Source: Paracoccaceae bacterium (GTDB lineage: Bacteria > Pseudomonadota > Alphaproteobacteria > Rhodobacterales > Rhodobacteraceae). From it: 32,131 bases of DNA. The notes under the pieces were generated by a model that was not told the origin of the DNA, made no database searches, and saw nothing but the letters and a program-made list of their open reading frames with translations. Positions 8,329-15,674 of this stretch are shown here, piece by piece; within the stretch, counting starts at the first letter, position 1; every line of letters starts with the position of its first letter. The DNA lies in the NCBI GenBank assembly GCA_024642725.1, contig JAHEAO010000035.1, positions 1 to 32,131 of the forward strand. The letters are read 5' to 3'. The position numbers and the translations under genes are program-made.

Positions 8329-9261
8329 CTAGCCGGTTTCATCCTTGAGCAGCAGGAGGAGTGCGACGATGGTCAACCCGACACCGGCCAGCACCGCGAC
8401 GGGCGGCACGCCGTGGCCAAAGGCGATTTCCCACAAGATCACCCAACTGGGCGTGAGGTAGGTATAGGCCATCACCTTGGACGAAGGGATCCGCATCACC
8501 GCATATTGCAGCAGCACGAAAGTCGTCGATCCGGCGAGGATCGACGTATAGGCGATGGTGATCCAGACAAGCCAGGGCAGGGTCGTCCAGTCGGTGGCCC
8601 GGATATCGGCCCATCCGTAGATCGCCAGCACGGCAAATCCTGCCAGCAACATGCCGAATGTGAAGGTCAGCGGATGCTCTCCGCGGTTGAGCCTGCGGGA
8701 GACCGGGGCATAGATGCCATGCGCGACCACGCCCCAGAAAAAGATCACCTCTCCGGTGCCGACGTGAAAAGACAGCAGCGCCGAGATGTCGGCACGAAAG
8801 ATCACCCAGAGCGCCCCGGCACAGCCGACGACCAGCGCCAGTGCCATGCGCGGGGTGATGATCTGGCGCAAGAGCAGCCAGCCCACCAGTGCCGAAACGC
8901 CCGGGGCGAGCGTAAAGACTGCCGCCGCTGACACCGGTGGCGCGGTCTTGAGACCTTCGAACATGGTGACGAAGTAGAAGGCGAAGAGCACGCCGAGGAT
9001 CAGGTAGCGCCACGGCGCACGCGCGGCGGCTGCTGTCAGGACCCCGGTCGAGCGCGCCAGAACCCCGATGATCACGGTGGCGATTGCGAACCGGACGGTG
9101 TTCAGCGCCGCTGGGGCAATTTCATTGGCGACCTGCCCGCCAAGGCTGAACGATCCGGCGATCAGCCCCGAAAACAGCAGCATCGCCAGATGTCCGCGCA
9201 ATTGCTCGGTCCGCGCGGGACTGTGGCGGGACGCCTGTGCTTCGGCCTGACCTATCGCCAC
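8329..9261 (-). CDS. EamA/DMT-family transporter
   Basis: 310 aa from a GTG at 9259-9261, which overlaps the last 10 bases of the upstream LysR gene and has AGAGG about 9 bases upstream. The open frame extends further 5' but only as a shadow of the LysR gene. About ten hydrophobic spans form two EamA repeats (first from HLAMLLFSGLIAGSFSLGG, second from GTGEVIFFWGVVAHGIYAP). Members export amino acids, metabolites or drugs across the inner membrane; the substrate is unknown. Overlap with the LysR gene suggests the regulator controls it in the same operon. Confidence 0.9.
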   Translation of the reverse strand: MAIGQAEAQASRHSPARTEQLRGHLAMLLFSGLIAGSFSLGGQVANEIAPAALNTVRFAIATVIIGVLARSTGVLTAAAARAPWRYLILGVLFAFYFVTMFEGLKTAPPVSAAAVFTLAPGVSALVGWLLLRQIITPRMALALVVGCAGALWVIFRADISALLSFHVGTGEVIFFWGVVAHGIYAPVSRRLNRGEHPLTFTFGMLLAGFAVLAIYGWADIRATDWTTLPWLVWITIAYTSILAGSTTFVLLQYAVMRIPSSKVMAYTYLTPSWVILWEIAFGHGVPPVAVLAGVGLTIVALLLLLKDETG

Positions 9262-10133
9262 GCCTTGGCCTCTTCCTTGAGGTATTTCACGAAGGCCTGA
9301 ACCTTTGCCGTCCGGTGCAGGTCGACATGCGTTACCAGCCAGAGCTGCGAAGCCCAGGCCGGATCGGGCGGCAGGACTTCGGTCAGTTCCGGCGACTGTT
9401 CCAGTTCCCATGACTGCACGAAGCCGATGCCGACACCCTGCCGGACCGCGCTTTCGATCGCGAGCGGTTCCGACGCGCGGAAGATGATCGCCTCGGGCGG
9501 CACCTGCCCGGCGAGCCAGCGATGATGCGGCGCGCGGAGGATGTCGCCATCCGCGCCAACAAAGCGGTGGCCGGCAAGCGCGTCGAGCGACTCCGGAACC
9601 CCGTACCGCGCGACATATGAGGGGGCAGCGACAAGATGCGGCATGTATCCATCCAGCGGCTGTACGACATTGTCGGGTTCCTGCGGAATGTTGCCGGCGC
9701 GGATCGCGACATGAGCCTCGCCGTATTCCAGACGGAACAGGCGCGAGTCGGTCAGGTAACGGATCGTCAGCCCCTCGTGCTGGGCCTGAAACCGCGCCAG
9801 GACCGGCGTCAGCATTTCCGCAACACCCACGACACTTGTCACCACCAGTTCGCCGGTGACGCCGCCGCCCTGCCCCTTGATGCGCCCCACCAGTTGCGAA
9901 AACTGGTCGTCGGTCGCGGCGGCCACTTTCAACAGCTCTGCCCCGGCCTCGGTCGCGGTGTAGCCGCGTGCATGGCGCTGAAAAAGCTTGACGCCCAGCC
10001 GCTGTTCAAGCGCGTCGATGTGCCGGATCACCGTGGCATGGTGCACGCCAAGCACTTCCGCGGCCCCGCTCACGGTACCCAGCCGCGCCACCTGATAGGC
10101 GGTGCGGATTTCATCCCAGTTTGAAAAACTCAT
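9252..10133 (-). CDS. LysR-family transcriptional regulator
   Basis: 293 aa. The N-terminal helix-turn-helix reads GTVSGAAEVLGVHHATVIRHIDALEQRLGVKLF (residues about 19-51). A LysR substrate-binding domain of the periplasmic-binding-protein fold follows. It uses HHATVIRHIDALE where many family members have TQPAVSRQIAALE, as in the GcvA/DsdC-like branch. It is first in a two-gene operon with the EamA transporter and probably regulates it and itself. The ligand is unknown. Confidence 0.92.
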   Translation of the reverse strand: MSFSNWDEIRTAYQVARLGTVSGAAEVLGVHHATVIRHIDALEQRLGVKLFQRHARGYTATEAGAELLKVAAATDDQFSQLVGRIKGQGGGVTGELVVTSVVGVAEMLTPVLARFQAQHEGLTIRYLTDSRLFRLEYGEAHVAIRAGNIPQEPDNVVQPLDGYMPHLVAAPSYVARYGVPESLDALAGHRFVGADGDILRAPHHRWLAGQVPPEAIIFRASEPLAIESAVRQGVGIGFVQSWELEQSPELTEVLPPDPAWASQLWLVTHVDLHRTAKVQAFVKYLKEEAKAWR

Positions 10134-10150
10134 CTGGATTCCTCACGAAA

Positions 10151-10173
10151 TGCACACGCAAAAGTTTTGTGCA
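10151..10173. promoter_or_regulatory. Candidate LysR operator (dyad TGCACA-N11-TGTGCA)
   Basis: An exact dyad with six-base arms (10151-10156 and 10168-10173) and an 11-base spacer, beginning 18 bases upstream of the LysR start codon. Position and symmetry fit an autoregulatory LysR-type site. Binding is inferred. Confidence 0.4.
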
Positions 10174-10308
10174 CGAGTGAACAGTGTCTCTCGCACGATG
10201 GTCAATTTCAATCAGGACTTCCACCCCTATTTCCTAATCACGAGCCGGAAACGCCTGATCCCCAAACAGCACCGGCAACCTAAATTACTGACTCTAAAGG
10301 AGAATAAC

Positions 10309-10614
10309 ATGACCAATCGCATCCTTACCCTTGCCACCGCCGCAATCGTTGCCGCCGTTGCTGCAGGCTCCGCCAGCGCACAACCGGTCAATGCAGGTGA
10401 CGTCCAACTGGCGTTGCAAGCAGGCGTTGAACCGGGAGCCTATAGCACATCGCAGCTGTCCCGGATCATCGAGGCGCAAAGTGAAAATCGGACCAATCAG
10501 GTCAGCTACGTCCTGAACGAAGCCGATGAAGGCGCGACATACATGTCGACCTCTTCGGTCCCGTCGAACCCGACCCCGACCTTCGGAACGGGCGTCAATT
10601 CCGACAATTACTGA
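10309..10614 (+). CDS. Small exported protein of unknown function
   Basis: 101 aa from the ATG at 10309, with AAAGGAG 6 bases upstream. The frame is open back to 10102 without a ribosome site. A clear signal peptide (TNRILTLATAAIVAAVAAG then SASA-QP, cleavage after residue 24) leaves a ~77-residue mature protein. Its core reads VQLALQAGVEPGAYSTSQLSRI, followed by a Ser/Thr/Pro-rich, disordered-looking tail ending VNSDNY. No cysteine and no membrane span remain. Function is not recognised. It has its own strong ribosome site and strong terminator, so it may be an abundant periplasmic protein. Confidence 0.85.
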   Translation: MTNRILTLATAAIVAAVAAGSASAQPVNAGDVQLALQAGVEPGAYSTSQLSRIIEAQSENRTNQVSYVLNEADEGATYMSTSSVPSNPTPTFGTGVNSDNY

Positions 10615-10650
10615 TCGTAAGGTCATCGGCCACCGAGCCGTGAGATTGAG

Positions 10651-10679
10651 GGCGTCCGGGCAACCGGGCGCCTTTTTTT
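10651..10679 (+). terminator. Strong Rho-independent terminator
   Basis: Stem GGCGTCCGG (10651-10659) / CCGGGCGCC (10664-10672), nine pairs with one T-G wobble, loop GCAA, followed by seven Ts (10673-10679). It ends the transcript of the small exported protein. Confidence 0.93.
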
Positions 10680-10728
10680 GTCCTGAACCCGTCGCACAGG
10701 TGGTTGCATCGGCGGCGCCGGCAAGCAC

Positions 10729-10914
10729 TCATGATCCGCGAACACGGAGCGAATGGATCACTTCGGCCTTGGCGTCGCGTATAATCGGCCTGCCGAGATC
10801 AGTCAGCCGCCCGTCGACAGTTTCACCCGCATGGATACCGATCCACCAGATCGACCCAACCGATGGCATTGCGGCATAAATCACACTGATCCGCTCCGGT
10901 TTAACGCTCTCCAT
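10729..10914 (-). CDS. Possible short hypothetical protein (weak call)
   Basis: A 61-codon frame (MESVKPERISVIYAAMPSV...). It is the only candidate coding content in the 346 bases between the exported-protein gene and the next gene. Codon choice is compatible with the genome, but no convincing ribosome site precedes the ATG and the sequence is not recognised. A later GTG (codon 11) has GGAG nearby. It may not be a gene. Confidence 0.25.
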   Translation of the reverse strand: MESVKPERISVIYAAMPSVGSIWWIGIHAGETVDGRLTDLGRPIIRDAKAEVIHSLRVRGS

Positions 10915-10960
10915 TCAAAAATTGGCTAGCAAGATACGCGAGATTTTCTAATGTGCACGA

Positions 10961-11464
10961 ATGGCAAAGGTGACACAGACAAAACAGACCTTCACGGTTG
11001 ATCACGGTAACTGGGTTTTGGCTGCAGGGGCTTCAGTGGCCGTTCTGGCCTGCGCCAGTTTTGCGATGCGTTACATGCTGGCGGGAGACTTCATGCAGGC
11101 GCTGAAGCTTGTCGGTCTGGGCGCTGTTTGCTTCTTCGTGATCGTCTTTGGCGTGACCCGTCTGACGGCGACTTTGGACCGTGACAGCGGCACCGTCGTG
11201 CTGCGGACCAAATCGATGCGCGGGACGACGGTCGAAAGTTTTGCGCTTGCGGATGTGACCGGCGCTGCCACGCAGAAATCTGCGCGGATCGCCGATTCCA
11301 AGGTTCAAGCCAAGAAACCGAACTTGCGCCCCGTCCTTATTGTCTCCGGCAGACCGGAACCTGTGGCACTGGTCAGCGCCTATGCCTCTGGCGATGAACC
11401 CGCGCGCATTGCGCGTCAGGCCGCCGAATGGCTTGATCTGCCATTGTCCGAACAAATCCCCTGA
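10961..11464 (+). CDS. Two-helix membrane protein of unknown function
   Basis: 167 aa. A short cytoplasmic head is followed by two membrane spans (WVLAAGASVAVLACASFAM, about 18-36, and ALKLVGLGAVCFFVIVFGV, about 46-64). A soluble C-terminal domain of about 100 residues looks all-beta with a final helix (TRLTATLDRDSGTVVLRT, then PARIARQAAEWLDLPL). The layout of two helices then a small beta domain recalls PH-like membrane proteins such as DUF-type YcxB or YdbT relatives, but no family can be named. It lies 216 bases upstream of ffh. Nothing else was recognised in that gap except the ffh ribosome site. Confidence 0.8.
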   Translation: MAKVTQTKQTFTVDHGNWVLAAGASVAVLACASFAMRYMLAGDFMQALKLVGLGAVCFFVIVFGVTRLTATLDRDSGTVVLRTKSMRGTTVESFALADVTGAATQKSARIADSKVQAKKPNLRPVLIVSGRPEPVALVSAYASGDEPARIARQAAEWLDLPLSEQIP

Positions 11465-11680
11465 CTTGACTCGCGCAGCCGCCGCGCGTATCTGCCCCGC
11501 AACATCCGGAAGTCACCATTGCTTCCGGTCCTCTTTCAGAAAGGGGATCGCCGTCAGTCAGCGCGTTGCGCCCACTGGCGCGCTTGTCGTTTGGATCGCG
11601 GCCACGGGCGCGATTTGCGTTTGAACCGTTCTTCCCTATCTGGGGAGGGCACCCTGTAACCGGCGAAAGGAGCCGCGGCG

Positions 11681-13180
11681 ATGTTTGAGAACCTATCAGA
11701 ACGCCTGTCCGGCGTCTTCGACCGGCTGACAAAGCAAGGTGCCCTGTCCGAGGATGACGTCAAGACAGCGCTGCGCGAAGTGCGCGTGGCACTTCTGGAG
11801 GCGGACGTTTCGCTGTCCGTCGCCCGAGATTTCGTAAAAGCCGTTCAGGACAAGGCCACGGGACAGGCGGTTACCAAATCGGTTACGCCTGGCCAGCAGG
11901 TCATCAAGATCGTCCACGATGAACTGGTGCATGTTCTGTCCGGGGATGACGACGAACCCGGCGCGCTGAAAGTCGACAGCCCGCCCGCGCCGATCCTGAT
12001 GGTCGGCCTGCAGGGTGGCGGCAAGACGACGACCACGGCAAAACTGGCCAAGCGGCTCAAGGAAAAGGCGGGCAAGCGGGTGCTGATGGCCTCGCTCGAC
12101 GTCAATCGCCCGGCGGCGATGGAACAACTTGCAATCCTTGGCGCGCAGATCGGCGTCGATACGCTGCCAATCGTCAAGGGCCAGAAACCGGTCGATATTG
12201 CCAAGCGCGCCAAGCAACAGGCGACGATGGGCGGATATGACGTCTATATGCTCGACACCGCCGGCCGGTTGCAGATCGACCAGGTGCTGATGAAGGAAGT
12301 CGAAGACGTCCGTGACATCGTCAAGCCGCGCGAAACCCTGCTGGTTGTCGATGGTCTGACCGGTCAGGTCGCCGTCGAGGTCGCAGAGGAATTCGACGGC
12401 AAGATCGGCATCTCCGGCGTCGTGCTGACCCGGATGGACGGCGACGGGCGCGGCGGTGCAGCACTGTCGATGCGCGCAGTCACCGGCAAGCCGATCAAAT
12501 ACGTCGGCCTTGGCGAAAAGATGGATGCGCTCGAGGAATTCCACCCTGAGCGGATCGCGGGCCGCATCCTTGGCATGGGCGATATCGTCGCGCTCGTCGA
12601 AAAGGCGCAGGAAACGATCGAGGCCGAGCAAGCCGAACGCATGATGCGCCGGTTCCAGAAGGGTCAGTTCAACATGAACGACCTGAAGATGCAGCTGGAG
12701 CAGATGCAGAAGATGGGCGGCATGGAAGGCGTCATGGGCATGATGCCCGGCATGGGCAAGATGGCCAAGCAGATCGAACAGTCCGGCTTTGATGACAGCA
12801 TTTTCCGCCGCCAGATCGCGCTGGTCCAGTCGATGACAAAAAAGGAACGCGCCAATCCGCAAATCCTGCAGGCCAGCCGTAAAAAGCGGATCGCAGCAGG
12901 GGCCGGGCTGGAAGTTTCTGAACTGAACCAGCTTCTGAAGATGCACCGCCAGATGGCGGACATGATGAAGAAGATGGGCAAAGGCGGCATGCTCAAGCAG
13001 GCCATGAAAGGCATGTTCGGCAAGGGCGGAATGCCTGGCGGCATGCCCGACATGAACAACCCCAAGGCGATGGAAGAAGCCGCGAAGGCCCTGCAGGGCA
13101 AAATGGGCGGCGGATTGCCCGGGCTTGGCGGCGGCATGAGCCTGCCGCCCGGATTGTCGGGTTTCGGTAAAAAGAAATGA
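11681..13180 (+). CDS. ffh: Signal recognition particle protein Ffh
   Basis: 499 aa, SRP54-type GTPase that binds 4.5S RNA and signal sequences on ribosomes and hands them to FtsY. The N domain is residues 1-95. The G domain contains GLQGGGKTTTTAKL (109-122), DTAGRLQ and TRMDGDGRGGAAL. The methionine-rich M domain extends from about 300 to the end, with GMMPGMGKM and a Gly/Met-rich tail (GKGGMPGGMPDMNN) that is somewhat long for the family. The start has AAAGGAG upstream. It is the first gene of the large operon; its stop overlaps the next start (ATGA). Confidence 0.98.
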   Translation: MFENLSERLSGVFDRLTKQGALSEDDVKTALREVRVALLEADVSLSVARDFVKAVQDKATGQAVTKSVTPGQQVIKIVHDELVHVLSGDDDEPGALKVDSPPAPILMVGLQGGGKTTTTAKLAKRLKEKAGKRVLMASLDVNRPAAMEQLAILGAQIGVDTLPIVKGQKPVDIAKRAKQQATMGGYDVYMLDTAGRLQIDQVLMKEVEDVRDIVKPRETLLVVDGLTGQVAVEVAEEFDGKIGISGVVLTRMDGDGRGGAALSMRAVTGKPIKYVGLGEKMDALEEFHPERIAGRILGMGDIVALVEKAQETIEAEQAERMMRRFQKGQFNMNDLKMQLEQMQKMGGMEGVMGMMPGMGKMAKQIEQSGFDDSIFRRQIALVQSMTKKERANPQILQASRKKRIAAGAGLEVSELNQLLKMHRQMADMMKKMGKGGMLKQAMKGMFGKGGMPGGMPDMNNPKAMEEAAKALQGKMGGGLPGLGGGMSLPPGLSGFGKKK

Positions 13181-13689
13181 CGCTTGCCCCGACCCTGACC
13201 ACGGAACGCCTGATCCTGCGGATGCCTAAGCTTTCGGACTTCGAACACTGGGCCGCGTTCTTTGCATCCGAACGTTCGGTCCACGAACGCGGGATGCAGC
13301 CGCGCGATGCGGCGTGGCGCACATGGGCCGCCGAGGTCGCTCTGTGGCCGCTGCGCGGCTACGGGCCTTTCGGCATCGATGACCGTCAGACCGGTGCCTA
13401 TGTCGGCGAGGTCGGCATTTACGAACCAGATGGCTATCCCGAGCCGGAGCTTGGCTGGTTCGTCGTGCCCGGGGTCGAAGGAAAGGGCTATGCGGCAGAG
13501 GCCGCAGGCGCAGTAATGAATTGGGCCAGAGCGACATTCGGCTGGGATCGCCTGATCAACATCATCGACCCGGAAAACGATCGGTCAATCGCATTGGGCC
13601 TGCGGCTTGGCGGCGTCATCGATCCCGATCTGGCGGGGGTCGATCCGGGCGACGTGGTGATCCGTCATGACCTGCGAGGGCGGGCATGA
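13177..13689 (+). CDS. GNAT N-acetyltransferase, RimJ/RimL type (first of tandem pair)
   Basis: 170 aa. It opens with TLTTERLILRMPKLSDFEHW, the RimJ/RimL-type start, and has an acetyl-CoA loop GVEGKGYAAEAAGAVMNWA followed by IDPENDRSIALGLRLGG. These enzymes acetylate N-terminal amines, often of ribosomal proteins, or small molecules; the substrate here is unknown. The ATG overlaps the ffh stop by four bases and its own stop overlaps the next GNAT start, so translation is coupled. Related in sequence to the next gene. Confidence 0.92.
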   Translation: MTLAPTLTTERLILRMPKLSDFEHWAAFFASERSVHERGMQPRDAAWRTWAAEVALWPLRGYGPFGIDDRQTGAYVGEVGIYEPDGYPEPELGWFVVPGVEGKGYAAEAAGAVMNWARATFGWDRLINIIDPENDRSIALGLRLGGVIDPDLAGVDPGDVVIRHDLRGRA

Positions 13690-14204
13690 TCACGATCCCG
13701 ACCCTTGAAACGGAACGCATGATCCTGCGCGGCCCGAAGCCCGACGATTTCGAGCCTTTCGCAAAGTTCCTGACCACCGAACGCAGCGCCGGGATCGGCG
13801 GCCCCGCCAGCCGGTCCGAAGCGTGGCGCGGCATGGCGATGATGATCGGCCATTGGGAATTGCGCGGTTACGGCATGTGGTGGCTGGAAGAAAAAGCCAG
13901 CGGCAGGGCCGTCGGCCGGGTCGGTCTCTGGAACCCCGAAGGCTGGCCGGCACTGGAACTGGGCTGGGTCGTCTACGACGGATTCGAGGGTCGCGGATAT
14001 GCATACGAGGCCGCCGTTGCCAGCCGCGATTATGCGCGCAAGACCATGCCTTCAAATACGCTGATCAGCCTGATCGCCCCCGAAAACGCCCGTTCGATCC
14101 GTCTTGCGGAACGGCTGGGCGCGACCCGGTCCGGCACATGGGCCTCGCCCGCAGGGAAAGAGGCGTTGATCTACACCCATCCCGAACCGGAGGCAAAGGC
14201 ATGA
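13686..14204 (+). CDS. GNAT N-acetyltransferase, RimJ/RimL type (second of tandem pair)
   Basis: 172 aa, parallel to the preceding gene throughout: LETERMILRGPKPDDFEPF at the start, FEGRGYAYEAAVASRDYA at the acetyl-CoA loop, IAPENARSIRLAERLGA near the end. The two probably arose by tandem duplication. Overlaps by ATGA on both sides (upstream GNAT, downstream chorismate mutase). Substrate unknown. Confidence 0.92.
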   Translation: MITIPTLETERMILRGPKPDDFEPFAKFLTTERSAGIGGPASRSEAWRGMAMMIGHWELRGYGMWWLEEKASGRAVGRVGLWNPEGWPALELGWVVYDGFEGRGYAYEAAVASRDYARKTMPSNTLISLIAPENARSIRLAERLGATRSGTWASPAGKEALIYTHPEPEAKA

Positions 14205-14497
14205 GCGACGCCGTAACCCTTGCAGCAAAGCTTTTGAAAGAGCACCGCGACAGTATCGACCGGCTTGACGCCATTCTGGTCTTCACACTGGCCGAGCGCT
14301 TCAAGCACACCCGCGCGGTGGGCAAACTGAAAGCCGAACACGACCTGCCGCCTTCAGATCCGGTGCGCGAGGAACAGCAGATCGAACGGCTGGAGCGGCT
14401 GGCGACCGAAGCCGATCTCGACCCCGAATTCGCCAAGGAATTCCTGAACTTCATCATCAGTGAAGTGATCAGGCACCACAAGAAACACAAGGAATGA
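14201..14497 (+). CDS. Chorismate mutase, AroQ class
   Basis: 98 aa, single-domain helical chorismate mutase turning chorismate into prephenate for Phe/Tyr synthesis. Aligned to the E. coli P-protein domain, R16, R33, K44, D53 and E57 match the catalytic Arg11, Arg28, Lys39, Asp48 and Glu52. The position of Gln88 falls near H93. The start overlaps the second GNAT stop (ATGA). A gene of aromatic amino acid synthesis inside a translation and secretion operon is unexpected by function, but the coupling is tight. A hairpin overlaps its stop codon. Confidence 0.92.
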   Translation: MSDAVTLAAKLLKEHRDSIDRLDAILVFTLAERFKHTRAVGKLKAEHDLPPSDPVREEQQIERLERLATEADLDPEFAKEFLNFIISEVIRHHKKHKE

Positions 14498-14516
14498 CAG
14501 GGGCCTGTCCCCGTCA
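14495..14516 (+). other. Hairpin over the chorismate mutase stop codon, upstream of rpsP
   Basis: TGAC-a-GGGG (14495-14503) pairs with CCCC-GTCA (14509-14516) around loop CCTGT. This gives eight pairs with one bulged A. The 5' arm contains the TGA stop. There is no T run, so it is not a classical terminator; RNA processing or 5' protection of the rpsP message is inferred. Confidence 0.5.
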
Positions 14517-14545
14517 CAAATAGCTACGACATAGGAGAAAACATC

Positions 14546-14992
14546 ATGGCTATGAAAATCCGTCTCGCCCGTGGCGGCTCGAAGAAGCGCCCACATTACT
14601 CGATCGTCGCTGCCGACTCGCGGATGCCCCGCGATGGCCGCTTCATCGAAAAGCTGGGCACCTACAATCCGCTTCTGCCGAAAGACAGCGAAGACCGCGT
14701 CAAGATGGACATCGAACGCGTTCAGCACTGGCTGAGCCAGGGCGCGCAGCCGACCGACCGGATTTCCCGCATGCTTGAAGCTGCTGGCGTGCTTGAAAAG
14801 AAGACCCGCAGCAACCCCAACAAGGCAAAGCCGGGCAAAGCCGCTGAAGAGCGCGCCAAATCCAAGGCCGACAAGGCCGCCGCTGCTGCCGAAGCCGCTG
14901 CTGCACCGAAAGAAGAACCGGTAGCCGAAGAAGCCGTTGCGGAAGAAGCTCCGGCAGAAGAGACTGCAGCAGAAGAAACGACCGCAGAGTAA
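14546..14992 (+). CDS. rpsP: 30S ribosomal protein S16 with long Ala/Glu tail
   Basis: 148 aa. The first ~85 residues are the S16 core ([50 protein letters not shown]). From about residue 88 a low-complexity tail follows: a Lys/Ala part, then Ala-Glu repeats of the type [12 protein letters not shown]. The core is 80-90 residues in E. coli, so the tail adds over 50 residues. Alphaproteobacterial S16 proteins often have such tails. The ribosome site is AGGAGA, well spaced. It is flanked by RNA hairpins on both sides. Confidence 0.97.
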   Translation: MAMKIRLARGGSKKRPHYSIVAADSRMPRDGRFIEKLGTYNPLLPKDSEDRVKMDIERVQHWLSQGAQPTDRISRMLEAAGVLEKKTRSNPNKAKPGKAAEERAKSKADKAAAAAEAAAAPKEEPVAEEAVAEEAPAEETAAEETTAE

Positions 14993-15000
14993 TCTGCGGT
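14981..15000 (+). other. GNRA-capped hairpin enclosing the rpsP stop codon
   Basis: A perfect eight-pair stem ACCGCAGA (14981-14988) / TCTGCGGT (14993-15000) with tetraloop GTAA (GUAA in RNA, a GNRA loop). The rpsP stop TAA (14990-14992) lies in the loop. A second small hairpin CCCC-TTTC-GGGG follows at 15002-15013. Neither has a T run. Likely to protect or separate the rpsP message from rimM. Confidence 0.6.
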
Positions 15001-15025
15001 CCCCCTTTCGGGGTGGGCTCGGATT

Positions 15026-15172
15026 GTGCGGATCATCTGGATCGTGATGCTCTCGATCGGCATCTGGCTGGGGTTCAAGGCGGACAGGTTCCTGTACATG
15101 GACCGCTGCCTTGACGCTGGCGGCCAGCTTGATCCGCGCGGGTTCTGCGCATTGGGGAAAGCGGATGAATGA
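15026..15172 (+). CDS. 48-residue single-span membrane peptide between rpsP and rimM
   Basis: A GTG-started ORF of 48 codons that is easily missed by size filters. It reads [20 protein letters not shown], one membrane span, then [20 protein letters not shown] and CALGKADE with two cysteines. Start choice rests on the hydrophobic onset right after the GTG; upstream GGGTGGG is only a weak ribosome site. The stop overlaps the rimM start by 8 bases. The transmembrane helix plus a conserved-looking DRCLDAGG...GFC motif argues for a real protein. I recall similar short ORFs at this place in Rhodobacterales, which needs checking. Function unknown. Confidence 0.7.
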   Translation: MRIIWIVMLSIGIWLGFKADRFLYMDRCLDAGGQLDPRGFCALGKADE

Positions 15173-15674
15173 CACGCGTATCTGCGTTGGCGCCATCGCC
15201 GGTTCCTTCGGCGTCAAGGGAGAGGTGCGGCTGAAAAGCTTTTGCGCCGAACCCGAGGCGATTGCCGACTACGCCCCGCTATATACCGAAGACGGAAAGC
15301 GCAGCTTTGCGCCCGTCATCACCCAAGCCATCAAGAACGGCTTTGCCGCCCGCATTCCGGGGATCACCACCAAGGAACAGGCCGATGCGCTGCGCGGCGT
15401 CAGCCTCTTTGCGGACCGCGACCGGCTGCCCGGTCTGCCGGATGACGAATTCTACCATGCCGACCTGATCGGCCTTGATGTCTACGATTCGGGTGGCGCG
15501 CGGATCGGGCAGGTTCAGGCGGTGCTGAACCACGGCGCCGGCGATTTGCTGGAGGTTGCTGGCCCCGGCCTGAAAGCTTCTGTCCTCATGCCGTTCACCA
15601 AGGCGATCGTGCCGACCGTTGATTTAACCGCCCGCCGTATCATCGTTGATCCGCCCGAGGGCCTGCTGGAATGA
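15165..15674 (+). CDS. rimM: 16S rRNA processing protein RimM
   Basis: 169 aa from the ATG at 15165 ([23 protein letters not shown]). The frame is open 54 bases further up, but that lies inside the 48-codon ORF. The N-terminal RimM beta-barrel has the hallmark [22 protein letters not shown]-barrel domain starts near [14 protein letters not shown] and ends with ...[12 protein letters not shown]. It helps mature the 3' domain of 16S rRNA in the 30S head, near S19. Length is normal. The stop overlaps the next start (ATGA). Confidence 0.96.
   Translation: MNDTRICVGAIAGSFGVKGEVRLKSFCAEPEAIADYAPLYTEDGKRSFAPVITQAIKNGFAARIPGITTKEQADALRGVSLFADRDRLPGLPDDEFYHADLIGLDVYDSGGARIGQVQAVLNHGAGDLLEVAGPGLKASVLMPFTKAIVPTVDLTARRIIVDPPEGLLE

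Noticed and set aside
11465-11680. Possible small gene in the gap before ffh
   Set aside because: The only frame there is a shadow of the upstream gene with no ribosome site; nothing recognised.
11696-12946. 416-codon open frame on the minus strand
   Set aside because: Entirely antisense to ffh; composition is a shadow of its codon bias, no family resemblance.
14354-15217. 287-codon minus-strand frame over rpsP
   Set aside because: Antisense shadow of the S16 repeats; no ribosome site or known motif.
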